NCBI GenBank assembly: GCA_001800245.1
Contig: MGVA01000068.1
Coordinates: 83,833 to 147,832 of the forward strand
DNA from: Elusimicrobia bacterium RIFOXYA12_FULL_51_18
Lineage (GTDB): Bacteria > Elusimicrobiota > Elusimicrobia > Elusimicrobiales > UBA9959
Length of the DNA stretch: 64,000 nt
Reading direction: 5' to 3'
Positions 17,433-23,963 of this stretch are shown one piece after another. The position numbers and the translations under genes were made by a program. Position 1 is the stretch's first letter, and each line of letters starts with the position of its first letter. The notes below the pieces were generated by a model. The model saw only the letters and a program-made list of their open reading frames with translations, was not told where the DNA came from and searched no databases.

Positions 17433-18971
17433 ATGCGCATAGTTGTTACCGGTGCTGCCGGATTTATAGGCTTGCATTTATGCAAGGCGCTCCAAAGTAA
17501 GGGATTTGAGGTAATTGCCTGTGTACGGAACACGTGTGGTGCCCTTTCACTGCCTGCCGGGGTGGAGCCGTTGGTTCTTGGCACCATAGACAACAATACC
17601 AATTGGGACAACGTGCTGAAAAAGGGGGATATTGTTGTTCACCTAGCCGGCCGCGCCCATGTTATAAAAGAAAAATCACTGGATCCATTGGCGGAATTTC
17701 GCGCAGTTAATCGGGACGCTACAAAAACCTTAGCTTTGGCATGCGTCCGTAAAGGCGTGAATAGATTAGTATTCCTAAGTTCTATCGGTGTCAATGGTAA
17801 TGCAAATACAGGCCAACCTTTTTCTGAGGCTGATTCTCCGGCCCCGATGGACCATTATGCCGTGTCTAAATTGGAGGCGGAACAAGAGCTTTCAGTTATA
17901 AGTCGTGAAAAAGGCTTACTTTTTACTGTTATCCGCCCTCCGCTTGTATACGGCCCGGGAAATCCTGGTAATTTCCTCCGTTTGCTTCGGTTGGCAGCTT
18001 CCGGCCTGCCGCTACCATTTGCCGCCTTCGAAAATAAGCGCAGTATGGTTTTTGTGGGTAACCTGGCTGACGCCATTATTGTGTGCATGATAGCACCGGC
18101 GGCTATCGGTAAAACGTATATTGTCTCTAATGGGCGGGATGTTTCACCCGCTGAATTGGTTGCTTTTATAAGGGAGAAATTAGGGTTGCCGTTGCGGCTT
18201 TATTATTTTTCACCGATTCTTATTCGCGCGGCTGCTAACCTGGCGGGTTTTGGCGTAGCATTTGAAAAGCTTACTGCTTCGCTTCTTGTGGACTCCTCAA
18301 GGATAAATTATGAACTTGACTGGAAGCCACCTTTTTCCTTAGCAAGCGGATTAGCTGAAACTGTTGAATGGTATGAAAACATTGTCTCCGCCCGGGAGGT
18401 TAAGTACAGTGTGAAACGCGTTTTTGATGTTATCTCGGCCCTGTTCGCCCTTACTATTTTTGGCTTTCCTATGCTTTTATTGTCACTACTGGTAAAATTA
18501 ACTTCGCAAGGCCCGGCGTTATACTGGTCTGACCGGATTGGCCGAGGGAATAAAATTTTCAAAATGCCAAAATTCCGCACCATGCGCGTTGATACTCCAC
18601 CTATGGCTACCCACCTTATGACCGAGCCGGAGAGGTACTTGACGCCGATTGGTAGCTTTCTGCGCAGAACCAGTCTGGATGAGCTTCCTCAACTGTTAAG
18701 CATACTGTATGGGGATATGAGTTTTGTGGGCCCCCGGCCTGCACTTTTTAACCAGGCTGACCTTATAGCCTTTCGCACAACCAAAAGCATACACTGCATT
18801 ACTCCGGGGCTTACCGGTTGGGCGCAGGTTAATGGCCGGGATGATCTGGCTATTTCGGTTAAGGTTGAATATGATGAGTTTTATTTAAAGAATTGGTCTT
18901 TTGCTTTTGACCTTAAGATTCTGGTGATGACGGTTATTCAGGCGGTGATGGGGAAAGGGGTTAGCCACTAG
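17433..18971 (+). CDS. Fusion: NAD-dependent sugar 4-ketoreductase/epimerase + initiating phosphoglycosyltransferase
   Basis: A 512-residue two-domain protein. Residues 1 to about 310 are an extended SDR: VTGAAGFIGLHL, VVHLAGRAHVI, FLSSIGVNGN, and an intact catalytic YAVSK. It resembles the WbpV/WreQ group that reduces UDP-4-keto-6-deoxy-GlcNAc. Residues from about 322 are a Bacterial_transf (polyprenyl-phosphate sugar-1-P transferase) domain: YSVKRVFDVISALFAL with a membrane helix, KFRTMR, LRRTSLDELPQL, GDMSFVGPRPAL and TPGLTGWAQVNGR. In Pseudomonas and Rhizobium these functions are usually separate neighbouring genes (WbpV/WbpL, WreQ/WreU). The fusion suggests that making and loading the first sugar are physically coupled. 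The product (for example UDP-QuiNAc) is inference. Confidence 0.9.
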   Translation: MRIVVTGAAGFIGLHLCKALQSKGFEVIACVRNTCGALSLPAGVEPLVLGTIDNNTNWDNVLKKGDIVVHLAGRAHVIKEKSLDPLAEFRAVNRDATKTLALACVRKGVNRLVFLSSIGVNGNANTGQPFSEADSPAPMDHYAVSKLEAEQELSVISREKGLLFTVIRPPLVYGPGNPGNFLRLLRLAASGLPLPFAAFENKRSMVFVGNLADAIIVCMIAPAAIGKTYIVSNGRDVSPAELVAFIREKLGLPLRLYYFSPILIRAAANLAGFGVAFEKLTASLLVDSSRINYELDWKPPFSLASGLAETVEWYENIVSAREVKYSVKRVFDVISALFALTIFGFPMLLLSLLVKLTSQGPALYWSDRIGRGNKIFKMPKFRTMRVDTPPMATHLMTEPERYLTPIGSFLRRTSLDELPQLLSILYGDMSFVGPRPALFNQADLIAFRTTKSIHCITPGLTGWAQVNGRDDLAISVKVEYDEFYLKNWSFAFDLKILVMTVIQAVMGKGVSH

Positions 18972-18989
18972 GGGAAGGGGAAAACGGAA

Positions 18990-19023
18990 GAGGCCAAACC
19001 TCAGGGGGATGAGGTTCGGCCTC
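18990..19023 (+). terminator. Hairpin ending the polysaccharide cluster
   Basis: Arms GAGGCCAAACCTC (18990-19002) and GAGGTTCGGCCTC (19011-19023) pair with one mismatch around an 8-nt loop, 18 nt after the fusion gene. No U-tract follows, so it may be a processing or Rho-assisted terminator rather than a classic intrinsic one. Confidence 0.55.
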
Positions 19024-19042
19024 TGGGGACAGGGAAAGGGAG

Positions 19043-19058
19043 TGTAACGGGGGTTACA
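19043..19058. promoter_or_regulatory. Dyad TGTAAC-N4-GTTACA upstream of the capD-like remnant
   Basis: A perfect 6+6 inverted repeat with a 4-nt spacer (GGGG), 37 bases before the ATG of the broken capD-like gene. The same dyad with a different spacer occurs at 21165-21180 before the intact capD-like gene, which suggests a shared operator. No regulator is identified. Confidence 0.5.
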
Positions 19059-19094
19059 TTGCTTTTTAGGGGGATTCTTGGGATACTATTTACT

Positions 19095-19414
19095 ATGAAG
19101 AAGCATGTGGAAAAGTACGCTAGGAGCCTGTCCGACATAAGCAATTTCGCCTGCAATTGCCGCTTTTTGCCTGCGCCTTCGCACCACTCAACTTACAGGT
19201 TCATTGGAGCCTGCTCGTTTCGCGTTGCTTCGGCTCGGCTTCAAAATCGACAATTTCGGCATGAAAGCCTTATGTCGGACAGGCTCCTAGGCTATTGGTT
19301 CCCCTATTGGACGGCGCCGCTGTCGCTTTGGCCTATTTTCTGGCCTTTCTTTTAAGGTTTGATTTTACCCTGCCGCCAGAATTTGCATCCAGCTTCTTAG
19401 AACAGAGAAGATAG
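19095..19414 (+). pseudogene. N-terminal remnant of a capD/pglF-like polysaccharide biosynthesis gene, interrupted by a palindromic element
   Basis: ATG 19095 begins MKKHVEKYAR, then a 167-bp element breaks the frame. After the element, reading from 19289 gives RLLVPLLDGAAVALAYFL followed by a LLRFDFTLPPEF motif, then a stop at 19412-19414. Deleting 19124-19290 joins the two halves exactly in frame. The reconstructed start parallels the intact gene at 21230 (IKKHSRWF, then VFQLRFDFHLPANEF), including the first membrane helix and the LRFDF motif. Only about 50 codons remain, so the rest was lost, possibly when the AbiE genes arrived just downstream. Confidence 0.75.
19120..19290. mobile_element. 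MITE-like palindromic element with 18-bp perfect terminal repeats and CTAG target duplication
   Basis: The ends GAGCCTGTCCGACATAAG (19124-19141) and its exact reverse complement (19269-19286) are flanked on both sides by CTAG (19120-19123 and 19287-19290), which looks like a 4-bp target duplication. The interior codes for nothing recognisable and has a TGCTCGTTTCGC..TTCGGCTCGG stretch (19212-19248) that recurs in diverged form at 61218-61254. No transposase is present, so it would be mobilised in trans. Confidence 0.7.
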
Positions 19415-19438
19415 TGGGGGCTCATTTTAACACTATAT

Positions 19439-19475
19439 AGCATAGTAAGCATTTATATTATGTGTTTACTATGCT
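19439..19475 (+). promoter_or_regulatory. Inverted-repeat operator/promoter of the AbiE pair
   Basis: Perfect 10-bp arms AGCATAGTAA (19439-19448) and TTACTATGCT (19466-19475) extend to 12 of 13 pairs. They enclose an AT-rich stretch with a possible -10 (TATATT, 19454-19459); TAATAT overlaps the right arm. The site ends 11 bases before the antitoxin ATG. AbiEi proteins of studied systems bind inverted repeats in their own promoter, so autorepression is expected. With little room for a leader, the mRNA may be nearly leaderless. Confidence 0.65.
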
Positions 19476-19486
19476 AATATATTGGT

Positions 19487-20128
19487 ATGAATGTGGATAT
19501 ACGGCGGCAGATAGCGGGTGAAGAGTTTGACTACCAAACTCTTATGGCGTTGCTTTCGGCGTACAGCAACCCCGCAATGAAGATATGCGCCCTTATTAAG
19601 GCGGGGGACATTATCCGGGTAAAAAAGGGGCTCTATGTTTTTGGGGAGCGCCACCGCAGGCGGCCTTACTCCATGGAACTGCTTGCTAATTTAATCTACG
19701 GACCCTCCATGGTTTCTTCCGACTATATGCTTGCGCATTATGGCTTAATTCCCGAGGCTGTTTACGCTTTAACCTCGGCCACATTTAAAAGACCTAAAAC
19801 CTTTAATACGCCCTTGGGCGTGTTTATGTATAAGCAGGCCCCCGCCCGGTATTATCCTGTGGGAATGCGCCGGATCGAATTTAAAGGGGGGGCGTTTCTG
19901 GCCGCTTCCCCGGAGCGCGCGCTGGCGGATAAAATTCGCGAGGATGCCGGTAATATACTCAATAACCAAAAAGAGGCGGAGCGGTATTTGTTTGAAGACC
20001 TGCGCCTGGACGAGGAAGGTTTTTTTGCCATGGACGCCGCGTTGCTTGAGGAATGCGCCCGGTTGGCTCGTTCGCGTAAAATAAAATTTTGCGCGGCTGC
20101 GCTTAAAAAGAGAAAGATGAATAAATGA
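19487..20128 (+). CDS. abiEi: AbiEi-type antitoxin / transcriptional regulator
   Basis: A 213-residue protein with the AbiEi family layout. An N-terminal winged helix-turn-helix spans about residues 10-50 (MALLSAYSNPAMKICALIKAGDIIRVKKGLYV, read in parts). It is followed by LLANLIYGPSMVSSDYMLAHYGLIPE, the typical YISFESALSYHGLI-like segment, and by SPERALADKI. The family members neutralise AbiEii and repress their own operon. The gene overlaps the toxin start by 4 bases (ATGA). It lies directly behind the inverted-repeat operator. Confidence 0.85.
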   Translation: MNVDIRRQIAGEEFDYQTLMALLSAYSNPAMKICALIKAGDIIRVKKGLYVFGERHRRRPYSMELLANLIYGPSMVSSDYMLAHYGLIPEAVYALTSATFKRPKTFNTPLGVFMYKQAPARYYPVGMRRIEFKGGAFLAASPERALADKIREDAGNILNNQKEAERYLFEDLRLDEEGFFAMDAALLEECARLARSRKIKFCAAALKKRKMNK

Positions 20129-20976
20129 ACCCCGCTATAGAAACAATGTTGGCGCGGTATTCTTTCGCGTCTAACGAGGACAAGTTGAGAGCCTTGCGTG
20201 AGATACTGCAGGAGACCGCTCTTTTGGGGCTTTGGAGGGGGAAATTTTTTGAGCATGCGGCCTTCTACGGAGGAACGGCGCTTCGTGTTCTTTACGGCCT
20301 GGACCGTTTCAGCGAGGATATGGACTTTTCCCTCTTGAAACCGGACCCGGGTTTCCGGCTGGAGCCGTATTGCGGTTTTATAAAAGACGAACTTACGGCG
20401 TTTGGATTTACAGCGGATATAGAGGTTAAAAAAAAGGCGGGAGGCGGGCAGGTAAAGTCGGCTTTTCTTAAGGCTGACACTCTGGAGCAGTTGCTTGTTA
20501 TAGGCATGGAAGGGGAAAGCGGGTTGCCGCTAACCAAAATTAAGATAGAAATTGACGCCGATCCGCCGCCGTTGTTTAAAGTCGAATCACGTGTGCTGCT
20601 TAATCCTATTCCTTTCAATGTTAAGGTTTTTGCTCCATCATCCATGTTTGCCGGCAAAATGCACGCGCTTCTTTGCCGTGGCTGGAAGACCCGCGTAAAA
20701 GGCCGAGACTGGTACGACTTTGTGTGGTTTGTAGGTCGGAGAACGCCTGTTGATCTACGGCACCTTGAGCAAAGGATGCGCCAGAGCGGGGACTGGGCCA
20801 AGGACGGCCCGCTTACGGAGGCAGCTTTCCGGAGTCTGCTGAGCCGGCATATAGCTTCCGTAAATATCGCGCAGGCAAAAGATGACGTTTCCCGTTTTTT
20901 GGCGGCGCCTGATGCTGTGGCCGTCTGGTCAAAAGAGTTTTTTATGGATGTGGTGGGCAGAGTTGCAACAGAGTAG
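20125..20976 (+). CDS. abiEii: AbiEii/AbiGii-type nucleotidyltransferase toxin
   Basis: A 283-residue protein with the diagnostic nucleotidyltransferase motif FYGGTALRVLYGLDRFSEDMDF (GG-T-ALR ... S-x-D-x-D-F). The later conserved TKIKIEID and FAGKMHALLCR..KGRDWYDFVWF segments are also present. AbiEii toxins add nucleotides to RNA targets such as tRNA acceptor ends and form a type IV toxin-antitoxin / abortive-infection system with AbiEi. All key motifs look intact. Translation is coupled to the antitoxin through the ATGA overlap. Confidence 0.88.
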   Translation: MNPAIETMLARYSFASNEDKLRALREILQETALLGLWRGKFFEHAAFYGGTALRVLYGLDRFSEDMDFSLLKPDPGFRLEPYCGFIKDELTAFGFTADIEVKKKAGGGQVKSAFLKADTLEQLLVIGMEGESGLPLTKIKIEIDADPPPLFKVESRVLLNPIPFNVKVFAPSSMFAGKMHALLCRGWKTRVKGRDWYDFVWFVGRRTPVDLRHLEQRMRQSGDWAKDGPLTEAAFRSLLSRHIASVNIAQAKDDVSRFLAAPDAVAVWSKEFFMDVVGRVATE

Positions 20977-20977
20977 G

Positions 20978-21160
20978 GGATGGGACAGCGGGACGGCTGG
21001 GCAGCTAGGCGGCTAGACAGGGACGGCTAGAACTGCGAAGAAGGCTGGACAGCGGGACAGCTAGGCAACTGGAGGACTTTGAGAAACTGGGGATTAAACT
21101 TCGGTCTCGTTCTCTGGCAGTCCAGCTGTCTAGCCGCCCCGCCGCCCCGCTGTCCAACTG
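20978..21160 (-). repeat. GGCTAGACAGC-rich dispersed repeat, copy 1 (inverted)
   Basis: Runs built from GACAGCTAGGC / GGCTAGACAG units flank a core (about 21074-21123) whose reverse complement, CCAGAGAACGAGACCGAAG followed by TTTAATCCCC, matches the cores of copies at 23.1 and 28.3 kb. The flanks are inverted relative to each other, so the whole unit could fold on itself. It fills the gap between the AbiE toxin and the capD-like promoter. Confidence 0.75.
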
Positions 21161-21164
21161 GGGA

Positions 21165-21180
21165 TGTAACATCTGTTACA
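21165..21180. promoter_or_regulatory. Dyad TGTAAC-N4-GTTACA upstream of the capD-like gene
   Basis: A perfect 6+6 inverted repeat with spacer ATCT, 49 bases before ATG 21230. A good -10 (TATAAT, 21204-21209) follows. The same dyad precedes the capD-like remnant at 19043, and a diverged form (TGTAAC-AATCT-GTTAAT) lies at 61592. A regulator site is likely; the regulator is unknown. Confidence 0.55.
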
Positions 21181-21229
21181 CTTTCTGGGCGGCTTTTAAT
21201 TTATATAATATTAGCAGGTACTTGGGATT

Positions 21230-23143
21230 ATGATCAAGAAACACTCGCGGTGGTTCATATTTGTCGCCGATACGGTTGCGATATGCTTTTCTTATTGGCT
21301 GGTTTTCCAGCTGAGGTTTGATTTTCATCTGCCGGCAAATGAATTCGACCATTTTGTAAAGACCCTGCCTATAGTGCTCGCGCTCAGATTGGCGGCGTTC
21401 CATTACTTTGGTCTGTACCGCGGTATATGGCGTTACGCCAGCATCGATGATCTTGTGAATATTTTTAAAGCGGTTATCGCAAGCCAGGTGGCCTTGGCGG
21501 CGATCATCCTGTTCTTATGGCATTCCGGCTTTCCGCGTTCGGCGCTGGTGATAGAGCCTGTGCTGACTCTGGTTTTTGTGGGGGGGATAAGGTTTGCCAT
21601 ACGCGCCACCAGGGAAATCCGTTATGAGAGCAAGACCAAAGAAAACCATATCAAAGTCCTTATTTTCGGCGCGGGCGATCTTGGAGAAGGCGTGCTGCGG
21701 GATTTGAAGCGAAATAAAACGCATAAATATGAGGTTGTGGGTTTTCTGGACGATGACGCAGGCCTTTGGGACCACCGTATCCACGGAGTGTCTATACTAG
21801 GCGGGCGAAGAGCGCTGGGCCGGGTTATAGAAAAGTACGGCGTGGCCGAAGTGGTTGTTGCCGTGAATCATTCGCGCGGGCCGCTTATTAAGGAACTTAT
21901 GGCCCATTGCCCCGGCGCGCAATGCCGCGTGCAGTTTAAGACCGTGCCCACGCTGGAAGAGCATTTAAGCCATAAAAGCGCCGGTTTCCCAGTGAGAAAA
22001 CTGGAGCTTTCCGATCTGCTGTCGCGTAAGAAGATAAATTTGGACATGGCCGCCCTGCACAGCATTCTTTCCGGTAAGACCGTGCTGGTTACCGGCGCTG
22101 GCGGCACTATAGGCGCCGAACTCTGCCGGCAAATTTTAAATTACAAACCTAAGCTGATCTTGATGCTGGACAATCACAACACCGCCATGTTCTATATTGA
22201 AAAGGAATTAAAGGAGGCGGGGCACGGCGCGCAGATCATGGCTGTTATGGGGGACGCGGGCGATGAGATCCTGCTGAAGAACCTGTTTGAAACCCACGCT
22301 CCGCAGGTGGTGTTCCATGCGGCGGCGCATAAACATGTGCCGTTGATGGAGTCCAATCCGCAGGAAGCCGTGCGCAATAATACGCTGGCCACTTATGCGC
22401 TGGCGGAGGCGGCGACAAAATACAAGGCGGAACGCTTCCTTTATATTTCCACGGATAAGGCCGTAAGGCCCTCCAGCGTTATGGGGGCAAGCAAGCGGCT
22501 GGGAGAAATGGTGGTGCGCGCTTTTGCCAAAGTCAACGGTACCCGCTGCATGTCGGTGCGGTTCGGCAATGTGCTGGGCAGTTCCGGCAGCGCGGTGCGT
22601 ATTTTTCAGGAGCAGATCCAGGCCGGGGGGCCGGTTACGGTTACCCACCCCGAGGTTATACGTTATTTTATGACGGTGGAGGAGGCCATACAGCTTATTC
22701 TGCAGGCCTGCGCGATGGGACAGGGCGGCGAGATCTTTGTGCTGAATATGGGTACGCCCATAAAAGTGGCGGAATTGGCGCGCAATCTTATTGTGCTTAA
22801 CGGGCTTGAGCCCGGCAAGGATATTGAAATAAAATTTACCGGCATGCGCCCGGGCGAGAAGATGTATGAGGAACTGTTCCGCGAAGGCGATATCCGTAAG
22901 GATACCGGCCACCCGGATATTTTTATGGCGATCCCCGAAGAGAGCGATATTGAGATCTTAAAAGAGCAAATGAGTTCCCTGCGCCTGTTATGCGGGCTGC
23001 CCGACCCTGTTCCGCTGCTGAATGGTATACGCAGGCTGGTAGCCTCTTATACGGGCAGGCCGGAGGGCGGGACGGCTAGGCAGCTAGACGGAGAAACAGC
23101 TGGGCAGCTAGACAGCGGGACAGCTAGACAGCTAGGCAACTAG
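21230..23143 (+). CDS. CapD/PglF/WbpM-like UDP-GlcNAc 4,6-dehydratase (membrane-anchored)
   Basis: A 637-residue protein. Residues 1-130 hold about four membrane helices, beginning IKKHSRWFIFVADTVAICF and including the LRFDF motif. A Rossmann domain follows (IFGAGDLGEGVLRDLKRN), then the SDR domain (LVTGAGGTIGAELCRQIL, YISTDKAVRPSSVMGASKR, RFGNVLGSSGS, RPGEKMYEEL). The YxxxK Tyr is Met (MGASK), as is known for the FlaA1/PglF/WbpM dehydratases. The enzyme makes UDP-4-keto-6-deoxy-GlcNAc at the inner membrane. The last ~25 residues (TARQLDGETAGQLDSGTARQL) are encoded by the dispersed repeat, so the natural C-terminus was probably earlier. Confidence 0.9.
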   Translation: MIKKHSRWFIFVADTVAICFSYWLVFQLRFDFHLPANEFDHFVKTLPIVLALRLAAFHYFGLYRGIWRYASIDDLVNIFKAVIASQVALAAIILFLWHSGFPRSALVIEPVLTLVFVGGIRFAIRATREIRYESKTKENHIKVLIFGAGDLGEGVLRDLKRNKTHKYEVVGFLDDDAGLWDHRIHGVSILGGRRALGRVIEKYGVAEVVVAVNHSRGPLIKELMAHCPGAQCRVQFKTVPTLEEHLSHKSAGFPVRKLELSDLLSRKKINLDMAALHSILSGKTVLVTGAGGTIGAELCRQILNYKPKLILMLDNHNTAMFYIEKELKEAGHGAQIMAVMGDAGDEILLKNLFETHAPQVVFHAAAHKHVPLMESNPQEAVRNNTLATYALAEAATKYKAERFLYISTDKAVRPSSVMGASKRLGEMVVRAFAKVNGTRCMSVRFGNVLGSSGSAVRIFQEQIQAGGPVTVTHPEVIRYFMTVEEAIQLILQACAMGQGGEIFVLNMGTPIKVAELARNLIVLNGLEPGKDIEIKFTGMRPGEKMYEELFREGDIRKDTGHPDIFMAIPEESDIEILKEQMSSLRLLCGLPDPVPLLNGIRRLVASYTGRPEGGTARQLDGETAGQLDSGTARQLGN

Positions 23144-23322
23144 ACCGCCAGAGAACGAAACCGGAGTTTAATTCCCAATTTCTCAAAGCCGCTCAACTGG
23201 ACGGCTGGACTGCTAGGCGGCTGGACCGCTAGACAGCCAGAGAGAAAAACCTAAATCCTCCCCCAATTCCCATAGCTGCCCCGCTGTCTAGCCGCCTCTC
23301 CGCCCAGCTGTCCCGCCGTTTT
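23070..23322 (+). repeat. GGCTAGACAGC-rich dispersed repeat, copy 2, invading the capD-like 3' end
   Basis: It starts inside the coding sequence with repeated GGCTAGGCAGCTAGACGG-like units and runs through two core modules. Module A is near 23147-23200 (CCAGAGAACGAAACCGGAG..CAATTTCTCAAAGCCGCTC). Module B is near 23235-23275 (CCAGAGAGAAAAACC..AATCCTCCCCCAATTCC). It ends with inverted arms CCGCTGTCTAGCCGCC. Same orientation as copy 3 and opposite to copy 1. Confidence 0.75.
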
Positions 23323-23370
23323 TATATTTCCGATGGAAAATACGTTCCAAAAAACCTAGAATATAGCCCT

Positions 23371-23910
23371 ATGCACGAAGATTTGCAGGAAATCCTCATT
23401 ACGGAAGAGGTTCTTCAGGAGCGCGTTCAAAAACTTGCGGCGCAGATCTCGCGGGACTATAAGGGCCGTTGTATCACGCTGGTCGGGGTTTTGAAAGGCT
23501 GCGTGCCTTTTCTTTCCGATCTGCTCAAGCGCCTTGAGGTGGATACCAATGTTGATTTTATGATGCTTTCGTCGTATTCCGGCTCGCAATCCACGGGGGT
23601 GGTGCGTACCATCCTGGACTTAAAGCAGAATATAGAGAAGAAGGATGTGTTGATCGTGGAGGATATTGTGGACTCGGGGCTTACCATGGGCTATATGCTT
23701 AAGAACCTGAGCACCAGGCAGCCCAGATCGCTTGAGATCTGCACTCTGCTGGATAAGCCCAGCTGCCGCAAGACCAAGGTTCCGATAAAATATAAGGGGT
23801 TCGTGATCCCTGAAAAGTTTGTGGTGGGCTATGGCCTGGATTATAACGAACTTTACAGGAACCTGCCGTACATAGGAGTGCTTAAGAAATCGGCCGTTAA
23901 GGGGTTGTGA
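23371..23910 (+). CDS. hpt: Hypoxanthine phosphoribosyltransferase
   Basis: A 179-residue purine salvage enzyme, close to the usual family length. It has the PRPP-binding motif VLIVEDIVDSGLTMGYML, the flexible-loop segment MLSSYSGSQSTGVVR, the VGVLKGCVPFLSDL start and the C-terminal FVIPEKFVVGYGLDYNE region. It converts hypoxanthine (and often guanine) plus PRPP to the nucleotide in the cytoplasm. It precedes ftsH, an arrangement common across bacteria (hpt-ftsH). Confidence 0.93.
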   Translation: MHEDLQEILITEEVLQERVQKLAAQISRDYKGRCITLVGVLKGCVPFLSDLLKRLEVDTNVDFMMLSSYSGSQSTGVVRTILDLKQNIEKKDVLIVEDIVDSGLTMGYMLKNLSTRQPRSLEICTLLDKPSCRKTKVPIKYKGFVIPEKFVVGYGLDYNELYRNLPYIGVLKKSAVKGL

Positions 23911-23963
23911 ACCAGGTTCCGCCGTGTAATTAAGCCACAGACTAGCTTCAAAGGAAAGAGAAA

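Noticed and set aside
19059..19355. 98-codon frame across the MITE-like element
   Set aside because: The frame runs through both terminal repeats and the capD-like remnant; it is an accident of the insertion.
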